The notes beneath the pieces were generated by a model. It had not been told where the DNA came from and made no database searches. It worked only from the letters and a program-made list of their open reading frames with translations. A stretch of DNA of 64,000 nucleotides from Pyxicephalus adspersus. Taxonomy: Eukaryota; Chordata; Amphibia; Anura; Pyxicephalidae. Location: positions 127,685,908 through 127,749,907 of the forward strand of contig NC_092859.1 in assembly GCF_032062135.1 (NCBI RefSeq). Direction: 5' to 3'. Positions 51,847-62,925 of the stretch are shown in pieces. Both the position numbers and the translations under genes were made by a program. Positions within the stretch are counted from its first letter, which is position 1. Every line of letters begins with the position of its first letter.

Positions 51847-52956
51847 TGAACCTATATGCCAACCTAAGCTATAATCCTTCTAAAGACCCAAAAGCACCAG
51901 TGCTTTTATTTTTTGTCCATATACGTTCATTATTATATGCTTGTATATATAGAGTTCAGGTGTAATGTACAATATATGGTATATTTAAGCAATATGATCC
52001 TTGGTTCATTTAAATACTCAATCGTGTACAGGAGAACAAACAGTAAATAAACAAAAGTGTTCCCTTCCACATTATTGGGTGAATAAAGTGAATACATCTT
52101 TAACAGACCAAGCGATTAGATTATTCACCCAAGTGATTGGATTGTTCTCCAGAAGTAAATTAATACTTATCACTTTGGATATCAAACCCAAACCCATAAA
52201 TAGTGTACCTACCAAGCAATTTTTAGTCATCTTTGACTAAAATATAGTCAGAAAATCATTATGATTCAAATTTTTATATATTTTCAGAAATATTTTTGAA
52301 CCTTTGTTTAAAGGTGAGAAAGTTTTAGAAAAGCATATAAAATTGGTACACAATCCATTTTGTAAATCAGGGGTAATAAAAATTGCTCTAGAGAGGAAGC
52401 AGCATGGGACTAGTCACATAAAAGGAATCATGCACAAGACAGGGATGATGTAAACAACATTGTTTTTTCATTGATTTCACATTTCACACTGGGACAGGTG
52501 AAACCACAACTTGGACATTGGCAGGCTTTTTCTTTTCTTTTAGGATTATGGCAGTAATTTGGGAACAAGGACCCCCAATTATGATTGCATCTCCCTGGAA
52601 ACATTTTATGAGGCCAGCCCAAAGTAAATACATTCATTGTTTTTTAATCAAAGTTAATATTATCACTAAGCTATAACCCATAATACATTCAATGTTTGTA
52701 TCTTAAAAAAGCTTCATGTTCATACTTACAGCTTGTTTTTTTGCAAAACTTAGTATCAAAGGCATCTAGTGCTAATACCCCGCCATTATTTAGTCAGGAG
52801 GTGAAGCAAATATGTCATTTGCCAAAAGAAGTCTTGCCTATAGTAAAATTTGCAGTCAATGCAAGAGGAAATATTAGCACATAGAACCCCTCAGAACTAT
52901 CCAGCTACTGATGTACTGCAGAATTATTATATTGATGGAAGAATTTTTTTTTTTTA

Positions 52957-53187
<231 letters not shown>

Positions 53188-54239
53188 CTATTGAGTAAAA
53201 CACGAAGCAGACTGTTATTATTATCAAGCAGCCTCTGTGTCTTGGCAGACAGCGATTCTGCAGTGGTTACAGTACTATACAATCAGTGGCTGACAGATGC
53301 ATACAGAGAAACAAAACACTTGTTTAAATTGTATGTTACAAATAAAAACTGGTTTCTGTTTTAATCAATATACTTAAACACATGCTTGTGGTAACCCTAT
53401 AATATGTGACAATTATATACAAAAAGTAAAATCTAACAACAAATGTCTTTCCATTTATACAACCAATGTTGATGAGGATAAAAACATATATAGTTTGAAA
53501 GGTTTTACAAACATGGAACAAAGAAGGTATTCAGTGAAATATAGCATTTTCCAATTACTCATCTTTTTTTAAATATGTCAAAACTTATCTTAGGCTCTCT
53601 GGAAAAAGTATTTCTGTGTTTTAATAAATGGAAAATATAACTCTGGGTTAATATCCTTGTAGGTCTGTATAGGAAAGTGTCACCCACTAGGTTTTTATTT
53701 TTATTCTTGGAACCTTTGTTGAATGGTGGCTGAGAAGCTGTATTCCATGTAACGTGTTCTATTTGATAGGGAGTCAAATGGTGAGATTTTCCCAGTTCCA
53801 AATGCAACTGCTGCAGTTATCACAATGTGAAATTGCAGAATCATAATTTGCCAATGGATTCTCCATTAAAAAGAAAAAATAAATATAGCTACAATGGAGT
53901 GACACCTCTTTTTTTAGCTGTGTGGGTGTAGTAAAGACAAAAACAGGAAAATCCTGCTAGTGAAGTGTTTGAGAGATATAACAAGCTAGGGGATCATTGA
54001 AACATTTTTTCATTCTAGCCAACAAAATGCAAAATCAGGTTGAGAAGGATGATTTCATTCCTTGGTAAGTCAGTAGGAGGATAATTGCAGATCTCAGGGG
54101 AATCTCAAACTATTCCCAATGGCAAGCACGTATTTTACCATCAACCCAAGACCAAATAGTGGCGACAAAAGCTTATATTGTTGATTGCTAGCAAGTCTAC
54201 TTCTATTGTTTAAATATTGCTATTTCAACCTGTACTTAC
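53188..54239 (-). other. UNC13C intron, 1.05 kb
   Basis: Intron between the 72-nt exon and the C1 exon. I see nothing assignable in it. Confidence 0.75.
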
Positions 54240-54311
54240 CAGTTCCTCATTGTTCACAGATGTTCTGATAACCATTGCAAGGGAGATTCCAGCTTTCCTT
54301 GCAGCCAGTGT
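54240..54311 (-). CDS. UNC13C: UNC13C exon, linker just before the C1 domain
   Basis: This 72-nt exon (24 codons, phase 0 at both ends) has an acceptor ending TACTAG and a donor GTAAGT. It encodes a segment with the motif AARKAGISLAMVIRTS followed by NNEEL. RKAG and NNEEL are shared by UNC13 paralogues in front of the C1 domain; the middle part matches UNC13C as I remember it rather than UNC13A or UNC13B, and is one of the best paralogue clues here. The next coding segment follows after an intron of about 1.05 kb, and the upstream intron is about 8.6 kb. Confidence 0.93.
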
Positions 54312-55949
54312 CTAGTAATAAGAAAGATAGCATGTCACTCTCACACAGCATAGTATAACTGTGATATCAACTTTCAACAAATGATGGCCATGTAACAATA
54401 CAGACTATTCATGCTTTACAACAGAGCATAGAGGAGTAATAGATAGGTCGCAAAAAATTACATGAATCCTGTTTGTCAAAGAGGAATTGCCAGGAAAACA
54501 AATACTATGCAAAATAGCATTAGTAGAGAAAGCAACACAGTGCAGCTCAGGCAAAATTCCTTTGATAACATTGGCATACCTCAATACTATGGCACAGGTT
54601 TCTGCTACTGCTTTGTGATCTTTTTTGGCTTACATTAACTACTACCTAATTGAGGCATCATGTTAAGTCCATAGGCAAACGTCACACTGCACACTGATAA
54701 AAAGTCAATCTTTTGGCGTGGGCAGTATTTCATACCGTTATTGTAAAAGAAAACAAATGAGCTTCTTCACACTGATACTAATCTTTTTTACCATCACTGT
54801 TATTAGGCTAATATTGGATTTTTTAAACCTACAATTTATCTTTAATAAATAAGGTAAGAGTATTACATTAATGAGAAAAACTAGTAAAAATTTGAAAAAA
54901 AAATGTTTACCTAAAATGTCTGTTCAATGCTTAATCTGTGTTTATAGTATTTATAGGGAGAGACATTTTGTTAATCATGTTTACATTTATATCACTGATC
55001 ATTATAGTATGTTAACAAATTACCTAAGACATGTTAAATCTAAATAATTAAAGTGTATGTATAGTTTAGAAAAAAGAAACTTTTGTATTGTGTATTGTGA
55101 GATGGTTTAAAAACCCATTCAGGTTATTTTTTGTTCTGTGTCCCACTGCATAGGATTCTACTTCCTATTCTGTTGATGCAACAGAAAATGAAAGAGGTTG
55201 CCACATTATTTGTCCCCATTAAATGATTGGATGATCATTTGTTTAGATGACAACTTAAAAATTTTGGATTTCATTTTATTGTTTTGTCTTGTTGACACTG
55301 GTCAGCAGGAAAGATAAAGTGATGACTCTTCCCAAGGAGGAGATAAAAGCAACATAAAGGTGACAAAAACGTACATGTACCCTAAATTCAGGAGGTGAGC
55401 TGCAGGAATATTAGACAAATAGCCAATGATAGCTCCCATTGTCTTCAGGACAGATTGACTGAGCTGTATTTTACCTGATACTATAGCTATTAGCTACACT
55501 TCTGCCCCTGGATTTCTGAATCTAGTCAGAGTTGATGATCAATCTAGCCAGTTTTAAATTTGTCCAATTTTGCAGATATGTTTCTCCCAATTATCTTGGA
55601 CCTGGAGAGGCTTGGCCCTTACTAGCCCTAGTTGGAAAATAGCTATTGATCCTCCTGGAACTGTCCAGTTGGAACCTAAATTCTAAATATGGTAATATCC
55701 GCCCGCTACATGTTTTACAAACAGCCATTAGGATTACCAATAATCTCTACTTTGACCTTTATGGGGAAAAGCCAGACATTAATTGATTAGCATGTGTGAT
55801 ATAATATTAAAGTGGAAATTTTTTGCAGATTTTTGATCCCTGGTAGACCAAAGCAATAAACATTAGCAGCTGAAATATTGCTATATTGTGGCATTTAGTG
55901 CTGCTTTTCAATTAAATAGCTGTATTGTCAGCTTGTCATTTTTTACATA

Positions 55950-56850
55950 CCGTGTTTCCGCGAAAATAAGACACTGTCTTATATTTTTTTTGGCTCCCAA
56001 AAACACACTAGGTCTTATTTTCAGGGGANNNNNNNNNNNNNNNNNNNNNNNNNNNNNNNNNNNNNNNNNNNNNNNNNNNNNNNNNNNNNNNNNNNNNNNN
56101 NNNNNNNNNNNNNNNNNNNNNNNNNNNNNNNNNNNNNNNNNNNNNNNNNNNNNNNNNNNNNNNNNNNNNNNNNNNNNNNNNNNNNNNNNNNNNNNNNNNN
56201 NNNNNNNNNNNNNNNNNNNNNNNNNNNNNNNNNNNNNNNNNNNNNNNNNNNNNNNNNNNNNNNNNNNNNNNNNNNNNNNNNNNNNNNNNNNNNNNNNNNN
56301 NNNNNNNNNNNNNNNNNNNNNNNNNNNNNNNNNNNNNNNNNNNNNNNNNNNNNNNNNNNNNNNNNNNNNNNNNNNNNNNNNNNNNNNNNNNNNNNNNNNN
56401 NNNNNNNNNNNNNNNNNNNNNNNNNNNNNNNNNNNNNNNNNNNNNNNNNNNNNNNNNNNNNNNNNNNNNNNNNNNNNNNNNNNNNNNNNNNNNNNNNNNN
56501 NNNNNNNNNNNNNNNNNNNNNNNNNNNNNNNNNNNNNNNNNNNNNNNNNNNNNNNNNNNNNNNNNNNNNNNNNNNNNNNNNNNNNNNNNNNNNNNNNNNN
56601 NNNNNNNNNNNNNNNNNNNNNNNNNNNNNNNNNNNNNNNNNNNNNNNNNNNNNNNNNNNNNNNNNNNNNNNNNNNNNNNNNNNNNNNNNNNNNNNNNNNN
56701 NNNNNNNNNNNNNNNATTTACCGGTATGTATGCTTTTATTTTCTTTTTCTCCTAGGTCTTATTTTCGGGGTAGGTCTTTTATTAGGGCAGGTTTACAAAA
56801 TAGTGCTAGGTCTTACTTTCGGGGTAGGTCTTATTTTCGGGGAAACACGG
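55950..56850. mobile_element. DNA transposon with TA target duplication (Tc1/mariner-type ends)
   Basis: The left end CCGTGTTTCCGCGAAAATAA and the right end, in reverse CCGTGTTTCCCCGAAAATAA, differ at one of the first 23 bases. Each is flanked by TA (55948-55949 and 56851-56852), as in Tc1/mariner elements. Within the right part AGGTCTTATTTTCGGGG-like words are repeated three times. Most of the interior is an assembly gap, so whether a transposase remains is unknown. Confidence 0.8.
56029..56715. other. Assembly gap, 687 N
   Basis: Undetermined bases, wholly inside the TA-flanked DNA transposon. Confidence 1.
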
Positions 56851-57729
56851 TAGAAAAGGAAATAGTTTGGGACATGCAAGACATAACAATAGTAGTAAAT
56901 GTTCCTCTTTCAATGGGACAACTCATGGAATATGAAAAATTTTACATGAAAGTACGGTGAGCTAAACAGTAGAAGCATAGAGAACAGACAGCATAAAAAG
57001 ACCAAGTGGACCATCAATAGTCCTTAATTTTTGTTACAGCTTAGCTTGGGGATAGAGCAAACTTTTTGATGGGTTCATTTGAATTTATTTGTGAATAATT
57101 GGGTTGCAACCTCTTCTGGAAGCCTGTGTGAAGTTTCCACTACTTTCACTACCCTTTTAATGCAATAAAACATTATAAATGAAATAACTGTTCCTCTACT
57201 AGGATCTCACTACGGTTGTTGAGGAATATATATTTCAATAAACGTTTTTTTGTCCAGATTGTAGCTCTAAAAACACATAATGAGAAGGTGTTTATTGTGA
57301 ACAATTCTTTTTAAAATGCTGCATGGTTCATATTACTCAAAAAAATGAAACTAAGAATGGCCAAGGAAAAGTTTGAAGAAAAATTGACAGACCCTACACA
57401 AAGATCTCTGTGAAAGTAAGAAGACAGACTAGGGCCATAAGTAATCTGGCTTTTAATTCTGGATGATTGAGTAGGTTTTATCCTCTACTGACTAAGTCAG
57501 AGCATATATTGAGGAGATCAGAATGGTCAAATTATTCCACAGTGAAGCACCCCAAAAGGACAATATTTGTGTTTTAATATAAAAAAAACAAAAAACAGAC
57601 ACAATACTTCTTGAGGCAAAAATATGGGTACAAAATGGTCACAAAACAGTCATATATTTCTGTGCCATGTTTTCTTTAACCTGCTCTTGCTATATAAATA
57701 GTAGAGGTAAACTGAATCATACTTTAGAG

Positions 57730-58019
57730 CAGCGGTCGCCAACCGATGGTCCGCAGAAAAATTACCTGGCCGATGCGCCCACCAGCGCGGTCCTTCTCCT
57801 GACCCCATTGATCATGTCCCCCATAGACACAGCCCTGCGCTACTGTCTCCCCAGGATATTTAGCAAGCAAGTCTGTACCTGTGATGGGAGAGGGGGCGGG
57901 ATCACGTCACATAGGGGGAAGTTTCTTCCCCTTTGAGCAAACACGGCTCCCCATGCATGCGCAGAATATAAAATGATGAATTTAGTGGTCCATGAGGTTC
58001 GAAAGGCTAGCGACCACTG
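57730..58019. mobile_element. hAT-type MITE with 8-bp target duplication
   Basis: Inverted ends CAGCGGTCGCCAACC and (reversed) CAGTGGTCGCTAGCC bound a 290-bp GC-rich element. The flanking 8-mers are CTTTAGAG (57722-57729) and CTTGAGAG (58020-58027), matching at 7 of 8 positions, the duplication length of hAT transposons. No transposase is encoded. Confidence 0.85.
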
Positions 58020-58309
58020 CTTGAGAGTGTACAGATTAAAAGTTGAATCAGCAACTAGGATACTGTGAGGTTTTTGCATGTGTTTTTGTGCGCATAATTA
58101 GTGCATTATGTTGCGAGACCTCAGTGCAGAGATATATCGACAGACAGTTGTGGCATCACTAGTGTCCTACATCTGGTGCAATCAACCTGGATATGTTGAT
58201 GCCCTGAATGTCCAGCCACTGAAATTTTTGCTATCACTGTGCTGTAGTGTACAAGTAAGTAATTATGCACTGTGGGTAGTAAAAGACCAGCTGGGAAGTT
58301 GAAAGCAAA

Positions 58310-58690
58310 AAAATAGGGGTGACCTGTGGATAGGGGTGCAGAGGTAAGATGTAGACATTGTTGCACAGATGATCTGTAGATGGTAAGTCATGGACAGGGT
58401 GGGGTAATGTACACTGTGAATGGGATTGCAGAGGTGAAATGTGAATGAGGCTGCAGATATGAGCCTTAAATTGGGGTGCAGAGGTAAGATGCAGGGATTA
58501 TTGCGGAGGTAAGCTATGGATGGGTGTACAGATGTAAGCTATGAGCAGACGAGGTTAATGTGATCTGTAGAAATGGGGTGCAGAGTTAAAACATGGACAG
58601 GGGGATAATGTGAGCTGCTGATAAAAGTGAAGAGGTAAGCTATGAACAGGGGTGAAAAAAGTAAATAAGAACAGGTGATACATGTTGAGG
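58310..58690. repeat. Degenerate purine-rich minisatellite
   Basis: Phrases such as GGGGTGCAGAGGTAAGATG, GCGGAGGTAAGCTATGGATG and GAAGAGGTAAGCTATGAACA recur about every 25-45 bp with heavy divergence, so it is an old tandem array. Confidence 0.6.
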
Positions 58691-60430
58691 TAAACACGGA
58701 TAGAAAGTGCAATTTGGCCACATCTACAATTTGTTTCAGTGCCCTAGGTGCCCCCCATAGATACTCTCCTCTGGTGTTTACAGGCTCCCTGGGTTTTTAC
58801 AGTTTTAGCAATGCCCCATAGAGATAGTATTATTAAAAATTGTTCATGCAGATGTTACCCAGAATATACCCCATTACTCCGAAGGAAGTTTTTGACATCA
58901 ATTCTTACATTAATTTAAACATTTCCAAGAATGTTTTGATTATAAATATTTCATATCTTACTTTTAAATCCAGCATTATTGTTTAACATATTGCTATCCT
59001 GTAAAATTAAAGCACCAAGATATGCATTTAATGATCATTTAGCTTTGTATGTATTGTAACTGGAGATAAATGGGAGTGTTGTCTGCAGGTTCCCAAATTT
59101 TAATGCAGACAAGTAAACAAAAAGTTCTATTTTCCATATGCAGCAATTAACTTACTTTTATCTCTAGTCTGTTCAGCATAACTTTCCTTTTTCTGTTCTA
59201 TATTTCATGTACATACTCCACCTTTTTTCACCCTGTCTGCCCAAACTTAAGCAGACATTTTTATTTATATCAGTGTTGTTTCAGTAGATCCCACCCAGGT
59301 CAGCACTATTCTAAAAAGTGTAGCAGAATGTCAGAGCCAGTTTAAGCACTCAGACTAAATACAGCTCTTCCGTGCAGAAAAGGACTAATTCCCACGAGAA
59401 TTGCTACCCAGCTCTGATGTAGACAAATAATCAATACTCATCCCAACAGCAATGTTTCTAGGGAGCATGAGATATAATATATTCTGCAATACAATATTTG
59501 CTTTCATTTTTTTTAAATACTTTTGTGTAGCCTTGGTTGGATGGCTGCACCATATAGCATGACCTAAATTTTAGTACAAAAGGTTTGCTTAAGTCCTATA
59601 TGTTTTCAGTATACTGTATGCATTAAATCTTAATGGATCTAATAGAAATGTTTGTCATTTTAACAAGATTTAGAACAGAACAGTCAATTCAAAATATCTA
59701 GGTAACGGTACTCACATCTGTATTGTAAATACAATGTTTGAGATTTATAAATTTTCTGTATTTCCTAGTGTTTTAGACATTTTCAAATAAAGAAGGATTT
59801 GATTTTGTTTTAGGCAGAGCTGTGTTCACAATATGTATGATTACAGACATAAACAATGGAGAAACACAAAAGACATATTGTTCAATTGTTAGATATATAT
59901 ATGCATTGGTGTTATCTAATTCTTCCAAGTCTACAGATAGGGCACTAGCAAGCAATCTTAAATCTTTGATCTGAATACCTCTCACTGACTATTCCTTTGC
60001 TGGTTCGTATTTCAAAAAGGGGTAAGGAAAGCAACTGCATGCTTCTCATGGGTATAAAACAATAAAGCAGTACATGACAAGAAAGACAGCTTATCAGTAG
60101 GCTTGTAGCTATTTGATGTGTATATTTTTTAAACTTAAGACAAATACCCATGGAGCCGAGGATGTTGTGAAAGATGAATGTTTAACTGCTTTTATACCAC
60201 AACCACACAAAGAAAAAAATGACGGCATCTCTACAACAAATTCTTCAAAGCAAAATCTTTCCTCTGAATTTCCTTAATTCCATCCATGCAGCCCTTCTAT
60301 CAGAACCCTACAATAGATTAAAACAGAACTGCAGACTAAATGTATTTTTTCTTATTATAGTGTACAGAGGCCATTTTATCCAAATGTGTCCTACCTACGT
60401 AACCTTATAGGAACACGTACACAAATATAA

Positions 60431-60800
60431 ATACAAATTATTATCATTTACATTTATTTCTGAAGCATCAACATATCTTGTAGTGCTGTACATTAAAAAG
60501 TGGAAGGAGGAGGGGACCCCATCCAAAAGTGCTTACAATCTAAGAGGTTGGGAAGAGTAGTAGGAGGAGAATATGGAACATTGGCTAATTAGTAATGAGG
60601 TGAAAGACAAATAAAGACAGGTGTGCAAGTTTGAAAAGATGGGTTTTAAGGGCTTTAAAAATGTGCAGAGTAAGAGAAAACAAGGAAGGGAGTTACAGAA
60701 AGTAAGGGTACCTCTATAGAAGTAATAGAGCCAGGCAAGGAAGGAGATTAGGAGTGAAAAGAACATTATTGGGTCATTGGAGGAGCCAATGGCGGATGTA
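60431..60800 (-). repeat. L2-like LINE 3' end fragment
   Basis: On the minus strand this ends with the tail shared with 32140-32260. Upstream it continues with the antisense of CTTACAATCTAAGAGGTTGG and of GGGTCATTGGAGGAGC, both matched at 32243 and 32460 in the long LINE. Confidence 0.75.
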
Positions 60801-60819
60801 CCCAACAGTAGGCCCATGT

Positions 60820-60900
60820 AATGAACTAGCTTAAATTAGGGCCCCTGTTGACTGAGGATGGTCCAGGGCTCTTGTGCAGTGGCACGTTTTGCTTCTTCCT
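60820..60900. repeat. Dispersed repeat piece shared with 3100-3175
   Basis: GGGCCCCTGTTGACTGAGGA and TGCAGTGGCACGTTTTGC correspond in order to the stretch near 3115-3172. Confidence 0.6.
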
Positions 60901-62164
60901 AGGTCTGCCATAGACTTCTCAATACCCAAAGCAAGCTGTGTCTTTTCTTTCCTTCTAAGTATTAGTATATTCAAAAAAAATTGGCAGAAAGATTCTCCAT
61001 GTTGTTACGTTATATTATGACTTTAGTTATGTCCTGAAAACCTCAGGTAACCCATGACAGATGTAAGAAGCTGCTCGTTTATTCAGCCAACTGTAATCCA
61101 CCCAGAATGGAAATAAGATTTTTAATGGAGTTTGATTTTAATTTGATTCTTCCTCATGCTTTGGTCTTATTTTCTATTAATCAAAAAGCTAAGCACTTCC
61201 TACTACAAAATTCCTTATTTAGCAGTGATGGATAACCAAGACTTTTTATTAGAATATTAAGCAAAATATCCCGTCTGATACAATGCAGATCAGGTGCGAT
61301 AGCAGGACTTGAAATTAGAGAAATATGGCTGGAACCCAATTCAATGCCAAAATCTGCTATCATACAAAAATTTAAAGATGAACTGCAGCCTTTGATCTGT
61401 ATACAAATCACATGCATATTTCATGAAGCTTGCAAAGTTTACTTGGCTCAGTGTGAAGTGAATAAAATTTCCATGAATGTTGCAGGGGAAATGCATAAAA
61501 GTCACATTTCTGCATCTTCTTTACTAACTGTAACTGTAGTATTGCATCGTGGTACAGGCTCCTTTCCTGTACTGATATTGCTTCTCACAGATCGCAAAAA
61601 AACTATGGCAAACAAGACAGCCTGCCTCATTTCCTGGCTGATGGACATCCAATATTTCTAGCCTTTTGTTTCTGAGCCTGACTGTCCCTGACTAATCCCC
61701 TTCATTCATTGGATTTTAGGGCGTTCAATTATGGAGGCATCACATGTAGGCTTTTTTAGAGCAGTCTGCATGCAAATGAACTCTACCTAACAACATCCAC
61801 TTCTCCAAACTGACATCCACATATTAAATAATTTTGATATTTACATTTTTCTCCATATTTCCTCCAAGAATCAGTACACTGCTTGCATCAAGACTGGGGG
61901 TTTTTGGGAAGAGTCCAACAGCATGTTGAGATGTTTTCAGGAAGCTTTGTACATCACCCTGCCAGGCATGATTTGCCTGTGTTGCCAAAAGAACCACAGA
62001 GACCCAGTGCTAATGCCTTTAGCCAGAGTGGACTGAGGATTTTTACTGCTTGTTCAGAATTTTGGAATTGAAGTCTGGGCTCAGGGTCACTTTAAAACTT
62101 CAACACAAAAGGATACATTTGGATCTACTCTACATTTGAATTTCTTAGATAATAATCTCTTTCA

Positions 62165-62312
62165 AGCAGGGTCCTCTCCTCCTGTGAACCTGTCTGTGTC
62201 TGTCTGTAATGTAACCTGTCTGTCTGTCTGTCTGTCTTGCAACCCGTATTTAATGTATAGCACTGTGTAATGTGTTGGCACTATATAAATACTGCTTATG
62301 AATAATAAAAAT
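62165..62312 (+). repeat. L2-like LINE 3' tail with (CTGT)n
   Basis: Begins AGCAGGGTCCTCTCCTCCTG, contains a (CTGT)n run at 62216-62236, and ends with GTGTTGGCACTATATAAATAC and an AATAAA-rich tail. The inverse of this order ends the LINE at 32140-32260. Confidence 0.8.
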
Positions 62313-62350
62313 ACTCCTTATGTATTCTTGCCAGTTTTTATTTTGAGAGT

Positions 62351-62700
62351 GGCTTTTCAAGCATATGATAAAGTTTGTTTATCATGTGCACAGATCAGAT
62401 ATTGGAATACAGAGAAGTAGTTTTACCAAATGCATTTAAATACCTCTAAGCATCTCCCCTTATAGTAACCAAAAATTGTGCAATATACTAAATTCGGAAA
62501 GATTTGCTATGCTTTCAAGTCTAGTCAGTAGACTTTTAAGCATATGCTAAAGTGTCTGCATCATGTGTGAAGATAGGATAATATATGGGAATATAGGGAA
62601 AAAAGATACAGCTAACACGTTTAAATACCTCCAAGTATCTCCCTTTATAGTAGCCATTAGTGTACAATATACTTAATTTGGAAAGCTTTTCTATGCTTTT
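62351..62700. repeat. Tandem duplication, about 180 bp per unit
   Basis: Blocks recur with an offset of 179-184 bp: CTTTTCAAGCATATGATAAA with CTTTTAAGCATATGCTAAAG, TTTAAATACCTCTAAGCATC with TTTAAATACCTCCAAGTATC, and CTATGCTTTC with CTATGCTTTT. It lies 220 bp downstream (transcript sense) of the microexon donor. Confidence 0.8.
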
Positions 62701-62919
62701 ATAACTATATGTTATAACTTGGCTGTTGACACTCTAAAACCTAAAATGTGCATTTAACTAAATGACTTTTAACTTCCTAGTTACGGTTTTGATTTTAATT
62801 CCATCATGATACTTCATATTACAATTGAAGCTGTGTATATGAGTAAGTCTTTAGGTTTTTAATTGGTTAATTCAGAATTCATATTCAGTAAATTAGTCAC
62901 ACAGTAAAAGTCTACTTAC

Positions 62920-62925
62920 CATTGC
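62920..62925 (-). CDS. UNC13C: UNC13C candidate 6-nt microexon (Ala-Met)
   Basis: On the minus strand the six bases GCAATG sit between a strong acceptor (long pyrimidine tract ending in AACAG) and a consensus donor GTAAGT. They encode Ala-Met in phase 0, which fits directly before the next exon (54240-54311, also phase 0). Munc13-1 has Ala-Met at the matching place, before the segment containing RKAG, while common UNC13B isoforms lack it; that is how a cassette microexon would behave. A TGC lies 19-21 nt upstream of the exon, the kind of motif used by the neuronal splicing factor SRRM4/nSR100. The splice sites and frame are seen in the sequence; neuron-specific use is inferred. No other coding segment is visible between here and base 64000. 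Confidence 0.75.

Larger units (their letters stand above)
54312..62919 (-). other. UNC13C intron, 8.6 kb (with gap)
   Basis: Intron between the microexon and the 72-nt exon. It contains the Tc1-like element with a gap (55950-56850), the hAT-like MITE (57730-58019), a degenerate purine-rich array (58310-58690), L2 3' pieces (60431-60800, 62165-62312) and a tandem duplication (62351-62700). No gene is visible at 54320-55940 or 58900-60420. Confidence 0.65.

Noticed and set aside
51214..51874. Open frames of 175-200 codons on both strands
   Set aside because: They are almost entirely N from the assembly gap.
55888..56853. A 321-codon plus-strand open frame
   Set aside because: Mostly gap; the visible ends are the inverted repeats of a DNA transposon.
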